Counted from the first letter of the stretch, positions 7,554 to 16,390 are shown. The stretch: 64,000 nt of DNA from Mongoliitalea daihaiensis (GCF_021596945.1 NZ_CP063779.1:4252001-4316000); one strand, 5' to 3'. The notes: a model not told the origin generated them from the sequence alone. Made by a program: numbers and translations.

Positions 7554-8121
7554 TTTATTTTCGAATATTTTTTTAAAATTATCACAAGAAAAGTTACCCA
7601 ACGATACAAATCCAATAATTGAAACCCTATCCCTTTAAAATACAGAAGAATATTTGGGGGTTCGGCAATATCTTTTTAGAAAAAAAGTAGGCCATGAATT
7701 TGGCACATCGGCATGCTTTGACAAGCTCGCCAACCCAGCTCGGTGACTCGGATCATTTTTGGGAAAAGAGTGGAGAAGAGAACGGACGGCGCTGCCGTCA
7801 AGACCCCAATTCCACCTCCTTTTCATTTAATCAGGGATTTTAAAAGAAAATTTGCCCTATCTACTCAATTGTAACAATTAAAATCACAAGAAATGAGTAA
7901 TGACCCAAAATCAGAATTTTATTTCGTCTTAGAGAAAAGTAACACAGGAATAAGGGTGAATAGAGCCCTCCCACAATAGCTTAACTCAATCCATAAATTA
8001 AATACATTTTATCCATAAAAAACTTTCATAGTTTAATCAAGTATAAAAATTATTCAATTTTAAACCTAAAATAGCTGACATCGTATCACATACCAATAAA
8101 CCAACTTAAATAACCAAAATT
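7554..8121. other. Intergenic stretch without a recognised gene
   Basis: This is the divergent spacer between the aromatic operon promoter and the secreted protein gene at 8122. The part at about 7690-7830 is clearly richer in G+C than its surroundings and holds a GC hairpin (GACGGC-GCT-GCCGTC, 7785-7799). The 63-codon minus-strand frame across it has no family resemblance and looks incidental. A 28-codon frame at 7893-7979 (starting MSNDPKSEFYF) is open but unsupported. The last 150 bp are very AT-rich and presumably contain the promoter of the 8122 gene. Confidence 0.6.
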
Positions 8122-8703
8122 ATGAAAGCATTACTCGCCACAGCCATTTGCGCAATCTTGAGCACCGGAATGGTGCATTCGTCAGAAGATGAGTTGCGTG
8201 CATTAACAAATGTAACTGCCAAAGATCAGCGTGTGAAAGTAGCCTTGAGGGAAGGAGCAGGTAAGGTAAGAATCAGTATTCTTGATGAAAACGGACGATA
8301 CTTGTACCAAAAGCGTGTGAAAGCAGATAAAGATTTGAAGTTACCTTTCAATCTTTCTCAATTGCCGGAAGGTGAATATCAGATAAAAATCAGAAGAGCG
8401 GATAATCCAGAAGAAAAATTAATCCATACCATTGTCAATAAAGCTCCACTTCCCGCACCAAACCCATTAGTTGCCTTTGGTAAAATATTGGATGATAACT
8501 CAGTAAGATTAAAAGTAATTGGCTTAGAAGAGCCGAGAGTGTCTATCAGAATCACAGATGCATTTGGAAGAAATGTTCACAGTGAATTTGTAGATCATCC
8601 AGAGGGATTCAGTAGAATTTACCATTTAAGAAATGTAGATCCATCAGGTTTAGCGATATCATTGAGAGATGCTGCAGGTAGAAGTAAAACAATTCTATTG
8701 TAA
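8122..8703 (+). CDS. Secreted protein with two beta-sandwich repeats, unknown function
   Basis: This is a 193-residue protein. Residues 1-20 form a signal peptide (MKALLATAICAILSTGMVHS). The mature part looks like two tandem units of about 80 residues. Each has a V/I-R-I-x-D/L pattern (VRISILDENGRYLYQKRV, then VSIRITDAFGRNVHSEFV) and a SQLPEGEY or RNVDPSG turn. This resembles the DUF3244 and C-terminal secretion-domain style of beta-sandwich seen in Bacteroidota extracellular proteins, but I cannot name a family with certainty. It is monocistronic, with an intrinsic terminator right after the stop. It is likely periplasmic or surface located. Confidence 0.7.
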   Translation: MKALLATAICAILSTGMVHSSEDELRALTNVTAKDQRVKVALREGAGKVRISILDENGRYLYQKRVKADKDLKLPFNLSQLPEGEYQIKIRRADNPEEKLIHTIVNKAPLPAPNPLVAFGKILDDNSVRLKVIGLEEPRVSIRITDAFGRNVHSEFVDHPEGFSRIYHLRNVDPSGLAISLRDAAGRSKTILL

Positions 8704-8712
8704 TAAGTGAAA

Positions 8713-8737
8713 AGGGGCTCAAATGAGCCTCTTTTTT
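8713..8737 (+). terminator. Intrinsic terminator after the secreted protein gene
   Basis: AGGGGCTCA (8713-8721) pairs with TGAGCCTCT (8724-8732), followed by a T run. It begins 10 nt past the stop of the gene at 8122-8703. Confidence 0.85.
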
Positions 8738-8825
8738 ATTGCCCCTACCGATATTCAAATTCTATTTGTCGATTTAGTGGTTTATCAGTTTATTAGCAGT
8801 CCGAAAACTAAACCCAAATGACTTT

Positions 8826-10454
8826 ATGGATATCGCATTTAACCAAAATGAAGATCAGATCAAGCAATTACTTTTTAAACTACAACACAAGTCAGAAGTA
8901 GTCAGTCTTGGCGGAGGTAAATCCCGCATAGCTAAAGAGCATGAAAAAGGAAAGTTAACCGCGAGAGAGCGTATTCAATACTTATTGGACGAAGGAAAGG
9001 AATTTTTGGAGGTGGGGGCCTTTGCTGCCGATGGGATGTACGAAGAAGAAGGCGGCTGTCCTTCGGCTGGAGTTGTCAGCATCATTGGATACGTCCAAGA
9101 CCGACTGTGCATAGTAGTGGCTAATGATGCCACAGTGAAAGCGGGAGCATGGTTTCCTATGACAGCGAAAAAAAACCTGAGAGCTCAAGAAATCGCTTTG
9201 GAAAATAGGCTACCAATCATCTACTTAGTAGATAGTGCGGGTGTTTATCTCCCCATGCAAAATGAAATTTTCCCGGATAAAGAACATTTTGGTAGACAAT
9301 TTAGAAACAATGCTAAAATGTCTGCTTTAGGCATTATTCAGGTAGCAGCAATTATGGGCAGCTGCGTAGCCGGTGGTGCCTACTTACCAATCATGTCTGA
9401 CGAAGCCATGATTGTCGACAAGACAGGCTCCATATTCTTAGCGGGCTCTTACCTAGTACGTGCAGCAATCGGTGAAGTAGTTGATAATGAAACCTTAGGA
9501 GGTGCCACTACGCACTGCGAAATTTCAGGAGTTACTGACAACAAGTATGACAGCGATCAGGAGTGCTTAGATGCTATCAAAAACATTTTCAATAAAATAG
9601 GTCACTTTGAAAAAGCAGGATTTGATCGTAAAGAGTCTCAAAAGCCTGCTTTGGACGAAAAAGAATTATATGGTGTATTCCCTGCTGACCGTGTCAAGCC
9701 ATACGATATGCTAGACATCCTCAAGCGATTAGTGGATAATTCTGAATTGGATGAATACAAAAAAGACTATGGGAAAACCTTGATTTGTGCTACTGCGAGA
9801 ATTGATGGGTGGGCCGTAGGAATCGTTGCCAATCAACGGAAGATCGTCAAAAATAAAAAGGGTGAAATGCAAATGGGTGGGGTAATTTATTCCGATTCTG
9901 CTGACAAAGCCGCCCGCTTCATTATGAATTGCAATCAGCGCCGGATTCCATTGGTTTTTGTGCAAGATGTATCAGGCTTTATGGTTGGAAGCAAAGCTGA
10001 ACATGGTGGAATTATCAAAGACGGTGCAAAAATGGTCAATGCCATGGCTAATTCGGTAGTTCCGAAATTCACCATCATCGTAGGCAACTCTTATGGTGCG
10101 GGAAATTATGCCATGTGTGGAAAAGCCTATGATCCACGCTTGATATACAGTTGGCCTACAGCACAAATGGCCGTAATGAGCGGAGCTTCCGCTGCCAAAA
10201 CACTCCTACAAATTAAAGTTGCTTCTCTGAAAAAATCAGGTCAAGAAATTACGCCTGAGGCAGAGCAAAAATTATTGCAGGAAATTACTGACAAATATAA
10301 TGAAGAGTTGAGCCCTTACTATGCTGCCTCCCGATTATGGGTTGATGGAGTGATTGATCCATTGGAGACAAGAAAAGTAATTAGTATGGGTATTGAAGCA
10401 GCTAACCATGCTCCAATTACCGAGCGATTCAATGTGGGAGTAATTCAAACTTGA
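8826..10454 (+). CDS. Acyl-CoA carboxylase beta subunit (carboxyltransferase)
   Basis: This 542-residue, biotin-independent carboxyltransferase transfers carboxyl from carboxybiotin to an acyl-CoA. Features include GKLTARERIQYLLDEG near residue 40 and the paired crotonase-fold halves. GSCVAGGAYLPIMSDEAMIV forms the N-half oxyanion region, and GNSYGAGNYAMCGKAYDPRLIYSWPTAQMAVMSGASAAKTLL the C-half. The length and C-terminus resemble methylcrotonyl-CoA carboxylase beta (leucine degradation) more than propionyl-CoA carboxylase, but specificity is not certain. The biotin carboxylase/BCCP subunit is not next to it; the following gene is unrelated. Confidence 0.9.
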   Translation: MDIAFNQNEDQIKQLLFKLQHKSEVVSLGGGKSRIAKEHEKGKLTARERIQYLLDEGKEFLEVGAFAADGMYEEEGGCPSAGVVSIIGYVQDRLCIVVANDATVKAGAWFPMTAKKNLRAQEIALENRLPIIYLVDSAGVYLPMQNEIFPDKEHFGRQFRNNAKMSALGIIQVAAIMGSCVAGGAYLPIMSDEAMIVDKTGSIFLAGSYLVRAAIGEVVDNETLGGATTHCEISGVTDNKYDSDQECLDAIKNIFNKIGHFEKAGFDRKESQKPALDEKELYGVFPADRVKPYDMLDILKRLVDNSELDEYKKDYGKTLICATARIDGWAVGIVANQRKIVKNKKGEMQMGGVIYSDSADKAARFIMNCNQRRIPLVFVQDVSGFMVGSKAEHGGIIKDGAKMVNAMANSVVPKFTIIVGNSYGAGNYAMCGKAYDPRLIYSWPTAQMAVMSGASAAKTLLQIKVASLKKSGQEITPEAEQKLLQEITDKYNEELSPYYAASRLWVDGVIDPLETRKVISMGIEAANHAPITERFNVGVIQT

Positions 10455-10520
10455 TTTTCTGGTTCCTAATGGAATTCATTTTACAACTTTTACGTATCTT
10501 ATACAAGAATCTACCAATTC

Positions 10521-11363
10521 ATGGATAAACTTACGGATAAAGAACTGCATGCCCTTGTTTCCCTTTTAGATGACTCTGACTGGGAAGTAAAGACACATGT
10601 GAAAGATCGCCTCGTGGCATTAGGTCAAGAGGTGATCCCTTTTTTAGAAAAAAAATGGGAAGATTGCTTCAACCCGGAATTACAACGGGAAATTGAGGAG
10701 TTGGTACACACGCTTCAATTCACCCAATTAAAAAATCGCTTACTCAATTGGAAAAACAATAAGGAACAGGATCTATTGACCGGTTTATGGTTGATCAATA
10801 CCTACCAATACCCCGACTTGGAATTCAAAAAACTTCAGGCGGAGATGAATCAGATTTACTTTGAAGTGTGGACTGCATTTAAAAATGATTTACAACCTTA
10901 CGAACAGGTCAAAATCATCAATTCCATTCTTTTCAACCATTTTAAATTCTCAGCAAACACCAAAAACTTTCATTCTCCCGCTAATAGCATGCTTTCCAAT
11001 GTATTGGAAAGCAAAAAAGGAAATCCAATTTCCCTCTGTTCCATTTATTTATTGGTGGCACAAAAGCTAGGAATTCCTATTTATGGAGTCAATTTACCGA
11101 ATTTGTTTATCTTGACCTACAAAACTGAGGATGTACGCTTCTACATCAACGCATTTAATAAAGGAGTCGTATTCACCAAAAAAGACATCAGCAATTACCT
11201 GGAGCATTTAAATATTGCCCCACAAGATGATTTCTATGAGCCCTGTACCAATACCGTCATCGTCAAAAGATTCCTGAGAAACCTTTACCTGACTTTTGAG
11301 AAATTTGGTGAAGTAGACAAAACCCAAGAAATTAAGGAATTGATAGCTATCTTAGAAAGCTGA
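10521..11363 (+). CDS. SirB1/transglutaminase-like protein (Transglut_core2)
   Basis: This is a 280-residue protein without a signal peptide. Residues 1-70 are helical, HEAT-like (ALVSLLDDSDWEVKTHVKDRL). Residues about 150-200 match the SirB1 family transglutaminase-like core: NSMLSNVLESKKGNPISLCS, then YLLVAQKLGIPIYGVNLPN. The canonical transglutaminase Cys and His are not obviously conserved in this family and the activity is unknown. Family members often sit near peptide-release or heme genes, but no such partner is adjacent here. Its stop codon abuts the stop codon of the convergent redoxin gene with no spacer. Confidence 0.8.
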   Translation: MDKLTDKELHALVSLLDDSDWEVKTHVKDRLVALGQEVIPFLEKKWEDCFNPELQREIEELVHTLQFTQLKNRLLNWKNNKEQDLLTGLWLINTYQYPDLEFKKLQAEMNQIYFEVWTAFKNDLQPYEQVKIINSILFNHFKFSANTKNFHSPANSMLSNVLESKKGNPISLCSIYLLVAQKLGIPIYGVNLPNLFILTYKTEDVRFYINAFNKGVVFTKKDISNYLEHLNIAPQDDFYEPCTNTVIVKRFLRNLYLTFEKFGEVDKTQEIKELIAILES

Positions 11364-11951
11364 TCAAGAACCAACATAACGCAAGTTACACCCAACCGGT
11401 CTACTGGACATAGGGCTTGGACTACGCCGACTTAAGATTGCTTGAAGAGCATTTTCCAAATATTTGATACTTGCATTGGCTGCTATCTGCGGGTTATTGT
11501 CAATTGCACCCCTATAAGCTATAGATGCTCCAGTAGGGGAAAAAGTAATTACAACCACCTCAGGTAATTTTGTAATTTCAAATGATCGGGCTACTTCCTG
11601 ACTGATATCCATCAAAAAAGGGAACTTCATTTCTTTGGTTTTCACCCGTTGCTGTATCTTCGCTTGCGACTCTTCATCATCCATTGCTGCCAATGGATTG
11701 ATCAAAGCAAAGGATATCCCTTTAGAATCAAATTCCTGATGCAGAGCGATTAGCCTGTCTTCATACAATCGACTAAAGGGGCAATTCAACCCCGTGAAAA
11801 CCAATACCACTGCTGTTTGTTGATTGAAATCTTCCAAACTTATTTCCTGCCCATCTACTGCATTTTGAAGGGTGAAGTTTTCAACTCGCTGTGCCATCAA
11901 AGTGCCTGTTGCAAGCAAAACAAGAGTACAAATGGTAAGATATCGTTTCAT
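11364..11951 (-). CDS. Secreted redoxin-like (thioredoxin-fold) protein
   Basis: This is a 195-residue protein with an N-terminal signal peptide ending GTLMAQ. The thioredoxin-like region includes VVLVFTGLNCPFSRLYEDRL near residues 48-67, the position of the TlpA/AhpC active site. Only the first Cys is present (CPFS rather than CxxC), suggesting a peroxiredoxin-like or single-Cys mechanism. It also has FPFLMDISQEVARSFEITKLPEVVVI with the cis-Pro loop, and an end segment (RPVGCNLRYVGS) with the VGCN motif seen in Bacteroidota AhpC/TlpA-family proteins. It is probably a periplasmic reductant or peroxidase; the substrate is unknown. It is convergent with the 10521 gene with zero spacing. Confidence 0.82.
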   Translation of the reverse strand: MKRYLTICTLVLLATGTLMAQRVENFTLQNAVDGQEISLEDFNQQTAVVLVFTGLNCPFSRLYEDRLIALHQEFDSKGISFALINPLAAMDDEESQAKIQQRVKTKEMKFPFLMDISQEVARSFEITKLPEVVVITFSPTGASIAYRGAIDNNPQIAANASIKYLENALQAILSRRSPSPMSSRPVGCNLRYVGS

Positions 11952-11984
11952 GGCTTTGAGTTTAGCATAATACTATCAAAAATT

Positions 11985-12614
11985 CTACCAGATTGTATAC
12001 GTCAACACAAATTCTCCTTCATGAATGACTTTCACAGTGTAATGATGGTCCGAGAATTCCGTTCCTACAATTTTCCCTCGAATAACTGACGACTCACTAG
12101 AAAAAGCCTCCAATACAATATTGTCTTTCAAACTCACCCCTCTTTTCCCCTGACATTTAAAAATAGATTCCTTCGCAGACCAAGCAATGGTATGCAGCAA
12201 TTCATCTTTTTCCAAATAATCCATTTCTTCTGTACACAGGAATTTAGGTGCCAAACGAACAATTTTTGGACGAATGTAATCTAGGTCAATCCCTACAGGC
12301 ATATCTCTATGAAAAATGGCAGCTGCTAGATTTTGGGTATGTGTAAGGGAAACATATCCATATCCATCCATCGGATGAGATTTCCCAAACTCATCCTTAA
12401 AAAACCCCGGGTATGGTAAAGAAATCCCATCCAAAGCCTGCTTGACAGCCATTCGGGCACTCTTCCATTCTATTCGCTTAGAGTCACGGGAAATGTTTGC
12501 CATTGAAAGTTTCTCCCTAAAACTTAAAAAATCCATCCCATTATCCGATATCTCTTCAATATTCTTCACAGCATAGGCTGATAAAGGACTTATTTTTTCT
12601 ATTTTTGTTTGCAT
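11985..12614 (-). CDS. 4'-phosphopantetheinyl transferase (Sfp/AcpT type)
   Basis: This 209-residue enzyme transfers phosphopantetheine from CoA to a carrier-protein serine. The family signatures are VGIDLDYIRP near residue 103 and WSAKESIFKCQGKRGVSLKD near residue 146; Asp, Glu and Lys in these bind Mg and catalyse. SLTHTQNLAAA precedes the first motif as in other Sfp-like enzymes. Whether it serves fatty-acid ACP or a secondary pathway is not shown; no carrier or synthase gene is nearby. It is divergent from the WD40 gene across 37 bp. Confidence 0.9.
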   Translation of the reverse strand: MQTKIEKISPLSAYAVKNIEEISDNGMDFLSFREKLSMANISRDSKRIEWKSARMAVKQALDGISLPYPGFFKDEFGKSHPMDGYGYVSLTHTQNLAAAIFHRDMPVGIDLDYIRPKIVRLAPKFLCTEEMDYLEKDELLHTIAWSAKESIFKCQGKRGVSLKDNIVLEAFSSESSVIRGKIVGTEFSDHHYTVKVIHEGEFVLTYTIW

Positions 12615-12651
12615 AGGCCCTCGCGGGATTATTTATATATCGCTGCAATTT

Positions 12652-13560
12652 ATGTTAAAAATTCAAGTTAATAAACTTCATAGCCTTACAGGCCACAATG
12701 ATTGCATCTATGCATTGACAGAAGGGCCTGATCCTAGGTTCTTTTATACGGGTTCAGGAGACGGCATGGTTGTAGAATGGGATTTAGATAACCCCAAAGA
12801 TGGCAAGCTGATGGCAAAAGTAGGGCATTCAGTTTATGCTTTAGAAGTAGATAAGGAACGAAACCTATTATTTGTAGGACATAATTTTGAAGGTATCCAC
12901 GCCATCGATTTAGAAAACAGTAAAGAACTGTGGTCACTTAAAATCACAGATCAATCCATTTTTGATATCAAAGCTATCGGTAACGAACTTTACATAGGTA
13001 GTGGAGACGGTATTATTCATGTCATAGATATCGAACAAAGAGCTGTCAAAAAGCATATCAAGATCAGCAAAAAGAGTGTTCGAGTGCTCGCTATAGACCC
13101 CACACGGAAACAACTTGCAGCGGGTCTAAGTGATCATAGCATTAAAATCATCAACCTTTCCGACCACAGCCCAATCCATAGCTTGGATGCACATAACAAT
13201 TCCGTTTTTGGCTTGGCATATGCACCTAATAAACCAATTTTAGTATCGGGCGGAAGAGATGCTTACATGAATATATGGGATACAGAACGATATTATTTAC
13301 AAGAATCCATCGTCGCGCACATGTTTGCAATCAACTATATCTCTTTCAGGGAAGATGGCAAATACTATGTCACCTGTAGCATGGACAAGTCAATCAAAGT
13401 TTGGGAAGCAGAAAACCACCGACTCCTGAAGGTGATAGATAAAGCAAGATACGCAGGGCACGGAACATCCATTAACAAGGTACTTTGGAGTACCTACAAT
13501 CAATCCATCATCTCTATCAGCGATGATCGTAGTATTTCAATTTGGCAAGTAGAACTTTAA
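12652..13560 (+). CDS. WD40-repeat beta-propeller protein, cytoplasmic
   Basis: This is a 302-residue protein without a signal peptide. Six to seven WD40-type blades can be read, for example FYTGSGDGMVVEWDLDN, PILVSGGRDAYMNIWDTE, YYVTCSMDKSIKVWEAE and SIISISDDRSISIWQVEL, which has the usual final Trp-x-aliphatic ending. It begins a tight plus-strand operon; the DivIVA gene starts 4 nt after its stop. WD40 proteins are scaffolds, so a partner role for the adjacent coiled-coil DivIVA protein is a reasonable inference but is not shown by sequence. Confidence 0.9.
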   Translation: MLKIQVNKLHSLTGHNDCIYALTEGPDPRFFYTGSGDGMVVEWDLDNPKDGKLMAKVGHSVYALEVDKERNLLFVGHNFEGIHAIDLENSKELWSLKITDQSIFDIKAIGNELYIGSGDGIIHVIDIEQRAVKKHIKISKKSVRVLAIDPTRKQLAAGLSDHSIKIINLSDHSPIHSLDAHNNSVFGLAYAPNKPILVSGGRDAYMNIWDTERYYLQESIVAHMFAINYISFREDGKYYVTCSMDKSIKVWEAENHRLLKVIDKARYAGHGTSINKVLWSTYNQSIISISDDRSISIWQVEL

Positions 13561-13564
13561 AAAC

Positions 13565-14455
13565 ATGAAAATAACCGCAACCGAAATCAGAGAAAAAACC
13601 TTTGAAAAAAATTTTAGAGGATACGATAAAGACGAAGTTACCAACTTTTTAACTTCTCTCTCCAAAGATTGGGAGATGCTTCTAGAGGAAAAGGCTAAGC
13701 TAGAAGTAGAATTATCCAAAGCTCAAGCAGAAGCCAATAAGCTCAAACAGGTTGAAGAATCGCTTTTTCGTACGCTGAAAACTGCAGAGGATACAGGTGC
13801 GAGTATCATTGAAGAAGCCTCAACCGCTGCAGATGAGATTATGAGTGCAGCTAAAGAAAACTCTGAAGGTATGCTTAAAGATGCACAGAGAAAAGCTGAT
13901 AAAATATTGGCTTTAGCAGAAATGAAATCCAAAGAAATACTTGAAGGCATTAAAGCGGATGTAACAGGTATGATCCGAAATTATGAGCATTTAATAGCAC
14001 AGCGGGATTTAATCCTCCGAAATCTCCAAAAGTTGACCGAAGATATCCAAGATGACATAACGGTATCCAATGAAACCTTTAAAAAAGTGAACTTATCTAT
14101 TTATGAGGAAATGGTTCAAAATTTCGCCAAACCAAAGACGGCCATCATCTTACCTGACGAAGAAGTCCCCCTTGAACCTGAAGTCCTAAACTCCGAGGAG
14201 GAAGTAGCTATTGAAGTCAACCTAAATGTAGACACCACTAGTCCCGAGATAACCAAGGAAACAGAAGAAGTTAAAACTGAAAGCCAAGAGACTACAGAAG
14301 CTACAATTACGGTTGAAACCCCAAAGACTCTGCATCAAGAAGTCGAAGAAAAATTGGAAAATCCCCCAATAGAGGAAACTCCAAAACAAGAAGAGGAAGC
14401 TTCAACTGAAGATCCCAAGAAAAAAGGAGGCTCATTTTTCGATCAATTTGACTAA
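13565..14455 (+). CDS. DivIVA-domain coiled-coil protein
   Basis: This is a 296-residue protein. Residues 1-35 match the DivIVA/GpsB N-terminal membrane-binding domain: the core TFEKNFRGYDKDEVTNFL fits the F-x-R-x-x-x-GY-D-x-x-E-V-D-x-FL pattern. Residues 35-170 are a long coiled coil rich in Glu, Lys and Ala. Residues 195-285 are an acidic, Pro/Thr/Glu-rich disordered tail, ending GGSFFDQFD. DivIVA proteins in Gram-positives recognise curved membrane and organise poles or septa; in Bacteroidota the role is not established. The stop overlaps the folB ATG (TAATG), so the genes are translationally coupled. Confidence 0.88.
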   Translation: MKITATEIREKTFEKNFRGYDKDEVTNFLTSLSKDWEMLLEEKAKLEVELSKAQAEANKLKQVEESLFRTLKTAEDTGASIIEEASTAADEIMSAAKENSEGMLKDAQRKADKILALAEMKSKEILEGIKADVTGMIRNYEHLIAQRDLILRNLQKLTEDIQDDITVSNETFKKVNLSIYEEMVQNFAKPKTAIILPDEEVPLEPEVLNSEEEVAIEVNLNVDTTSPEITKETEEVKTESQETTEATITVETPKTLHQEVEEKLENPPIEETPKQEEEASTEDPKKKGGSFFDQFD

Positions 14456-14820
14456 TGGGTACAGTTCGATTAGAAGGGGCTTCATTTTATGCCTACCATG
14501 GTGTCTATCCAGAAGAGAAAGTCTTGGGAAATCAATTTCTGGTGGATATTGAATTGACTTATTCCTTCAGAAAAGCAATGGAAGAAGACGCCCTGGAAGG
14601 AACAGTGGATTATGGAGAACTATACGCCATTACCTCCAAACATATGCAAACGCCAGTAAAGCTTTTAGAACATCTAGCGCACTTAATTATAGAAGAAACA
14701 TTACAAATGTACCCTGAAAGCCAACGCATTGCAGTAACTATAAAAAAACAGCAGCCGGCTGTCGGGGGATTAGTAGCCTACTCCTCTGTTACCGTAAATT
14801 ATCCCGAAGACTATGACTAA
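14455..14820 (+). CDS. folB: Dihydroneopterin aldolase
   Basis: This 121-residue folate-pathway enzyme cleaves dihydroneopterin to 6-hydroxymethyl-dihydropterin and glycolaldehyde. RLEGASFYAYHGVYPEEKVLGNQF at residues 4-27 holds the substrate motif, with YHGVYPEE and the conserved Tyr and Glu. VDYGELYAI and KLLEHLAHLI follow, and VTIKKQQPAVGGLVAYSSV contains the conserved catalytic Lys region. The length is standard (about 120). It overlaps DivIVA by 1 nt and the next gene by 8 nt. Other folate/pterin genes (folE and a PTPS-like gene) are 16 kb away. Confidence 0.93.
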   Translation: MGTVRLEGASFYAYHGVYPEEKVLGNQFLVDIELTYSFRKAMEEDALEGTVDYGELYAITSKHMQTPVKLLEHLAHLIIEETLQMYPESQRIAVTIKKQQPAVGGLVAYSSVTVNYPEDYD

Positions 14821-15676
14821 ACACATATTTGGAATCATCCTTTTGATAATTTTATCATGGAGCTCTCATGCTCAAACTACTTCTTATAGAGTATTTGATA
14901 AATCTGGTAGAGAAGTAAGTTTTGAAGCTATTGTGGAAGAAGCAAAAGGAGCACAGCTTATCTTTTTTGGAGAATTACACAACAACACCGTAGCTCATTG
15001 GCTGCAGCTGCAACTCTTAAAAAGTTTACAACCAAGCAATGAGAAACTCATGCTAGCAGGGGAATTTTTCGAACGGGATGATCAGTTAAATATCGATGAG
15101 TGGATGGCAGGCTGGATGACTGATAAATCCTTCGAAACAGAGGCTAAGCTTTGGAATAACTATGCAACTGATTACAAGCCGTTAATGCTATTTGCTAAAA
15201 CTCACCAGATCCCATTTATAGCTTCAAATATTCCAAGAAAATACGCTTCATTGGTTAGCAAAGAGGGATTAGAAGGATTGGAAAAACTCAGCTCGGAAGC
15301 TAAGCAATACATCGCTCCCCTGCCAGTGACCGTTGATCGTAATCTTCCAGCTTATGCTGCTATGCGGGAAATGATGCATGGCAGCTCTATGAACTTGGAT
15401 TTTATGATCGATGCGCAAGCTATCAAAGATGCAACTATGGCATATTCTATGCAAGCATTCCTAGCGAAGGGACATCAAATTCTACATGTGAATGGCTCCT
15501 ATCATAGCAACTTCTACGAAGGCATTGTATGGTATATACGACAAGAGTTTCCCAGCTTACCTATTTTAACTATTAATACTGTAGAACAAGCTGATTTATC
15601 AAGTATAGATGAGCGCATGATGCTAAGTGCAGACTTTATCATCGTCACACCTACGGACATTCCCAAAAGTTACTAA
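14813..15676 (+). CDS. ChaN-like secreted protein (Tiki/haem-binding uptake fold)
   Basis: This is a 287-residue protein with signal peptide MTKHIFGIILLIILSWSSHAQ. Family motifs are LIFFGELHNNTVAHWLQLQLL near residue 48 (GExHxN), AGEFFERDDQ near residue 81, and a late HVNGSYHSNFYEGIVWYI with the conserved His pair. ChaN of Campylobacter binds haem and the wider Tiki/TraB-like fold includes metalloproteases, so either a haem-handling or a hydrolytic role is possible. No lipobox is evident. It sits in the WD40-DivIVA-folB operon with an 8-nt overlap. Confidence 0.82.
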   Translation: MTKHIFGIILLIILSWSSHAQTTSYRVFDKSGREVSFEAIVEEAKGAQLIFFGELHNNTVAHWLQLQLLKSLQPSNEKLMLAGEFFERDDQLNIDEWMAGWMTDKSFETEAKLWNNYATDYKPLMLFAKTHQIPFIASNIPRKYASLVSKEGLEGLEKLSSEAKQYIAPLPVTVDRNLPAYAAMREMMHGSSMNLDFMIDAQAIKDATMAYSMQAFLAKGHQILHVNGSYHSNFYEGIVWYIRQEFPSLPILTINTVEQADLSSIDERMMLSADFIIVTPTDIPKSY

Positions 15677-15682
15677 GCGCGC

Positions 15683-16141
15683 ATGTACTCCAAAGCTGAG
15701 CTCGCCAAAATACGAAAAGAATTTTGGACTACATTTGGGCAGTATATGAAGCCCGTTCCTTCTGCTTTTGGGCATAGCAAGATGAATTGGCAGAATTATA
15801 AAACAGGTGTCAAAGATATCTACTTTCGCATGAAGGCCGAGCGTGACTTTGCTTCCATAGGCATAGAAATCACCCACAAAGACGAAGAATTGCAAGCCCT
15901 CTTTTTTCAACAATTCCAACAATTCCGAAAACTCTTAGAAGCAGAAACCCAGGAAGTTTGGGATTGGGAGTTGCATGCAAGCGATGACTTCGGTCAAACT
16001 TATTCCTATATCCAATGTTACCAAGCTGGTCTAAACGTACTCAACAAAGAGCACTGGCCAGCAATTATCTCTTTTTTAAAGCCAAGAATCATGGCCTTAG
16101 ATCGCTTTTGGGAAAATATCAAACCTGGATTTGAGGAATGA
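15683..16141 (+). CDS. DUF4268 protein
   Basis: This is a 152-residue protein beginning MYSKAELAKIRKEFWTTFG and containing KTGVKDIYFRMKAERDFASI and a tail with HWPAIISFLKPRIMALDRFW. This pattern matches DUF4268 as found in Bacteroidota, a small alpha/beta protein with a distant nuclease-like annotation in longer homologues. The function is unknown. It is the last gene of the operon, 6 nt after the ChaN-like gene. A 600-bp non-coding region follows. Confidence 0.82.
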   Translation: MYSKAELAKIRKEFWTTFGQYMKPVPSAFGHSKMNWQNYKTGVKDIYFRMKAERDFASIGIEITHKDEELQALFFQQFQQFRKLLEAETQEVWDWELHASDDFGQTYSYIQCYQAGLNVLNKEHWPAIISFLKPRIMALDRFWENIKPGFEE

Positions 16142-16237
16142 AATGGAATAAAAGAATGAAGGCGGAAGGTGAAGAATGAAGGGTGAAGAATCTAGAAGCG
16201 AGAGACAAATGACACAAGAATCAAGAGAGGGGTGAAA

Positions 16238-16289
16238 GGAAATATGCTAGCGCGAAATAAAATTGAAATATGCCTACGGCGAAATATTT
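16238..16289. repeat. Dispersed ATTTC-phased repeat, copy in non-coding DNA
   Basis: Read on the minus strand this carries TATTTCGCC, GGCATATTTCAA, TTTTATTTCGCGCTAGC and ATATTTC. The same blocks recur in the same style at 48883-48986 inside the efflux operon. The TATTTC units are spaced by roughly one helical turn. The surrounding 16142-16743 region contains no gene that I can support. Confidence 0.6.
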
Positions 16290-16390
16290 GTGGCGTGTAG
16301 ATAAGAGAATTATTCTTTAAAAAAGTGTCAAGTATTTTCAGGACGAGACAAGTTTTTTACTCACTTTTCACAGCTAATATCTCCTCCAAT

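Noticed and set aside
7352-7615. 87-codon minus-strand frame overlapping the aromatic operon leader
   Set aside because: It crosses the promoter, leader peptide and terminator in another frame, has no family resemblance and would overlap the DAHP synthase start; the leader interpretation explains the same bases far better.
7635-7826. 63-codon minus-strand frame in the GC-rich island
   Set aside because: Composition is unlike a protein, there is no promoter box or homologous motif; open frame is expected by chance in a short GC-rich stretch.
7893-7979. 28-codon plus-strand frame (MSNDPKSEFYF...)
   Set aside because: Too short to judge, no hairpin or partner gene, not Phe/Trp/His-rich enough for a leader; left as unproven.
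11364-11951. Frameshift or fusion between the convergent genes at 11363/11364
   Set aside because: Both ends match their families and stop codons simply abut; zero spacing of convergent genes does not need a special explanation.
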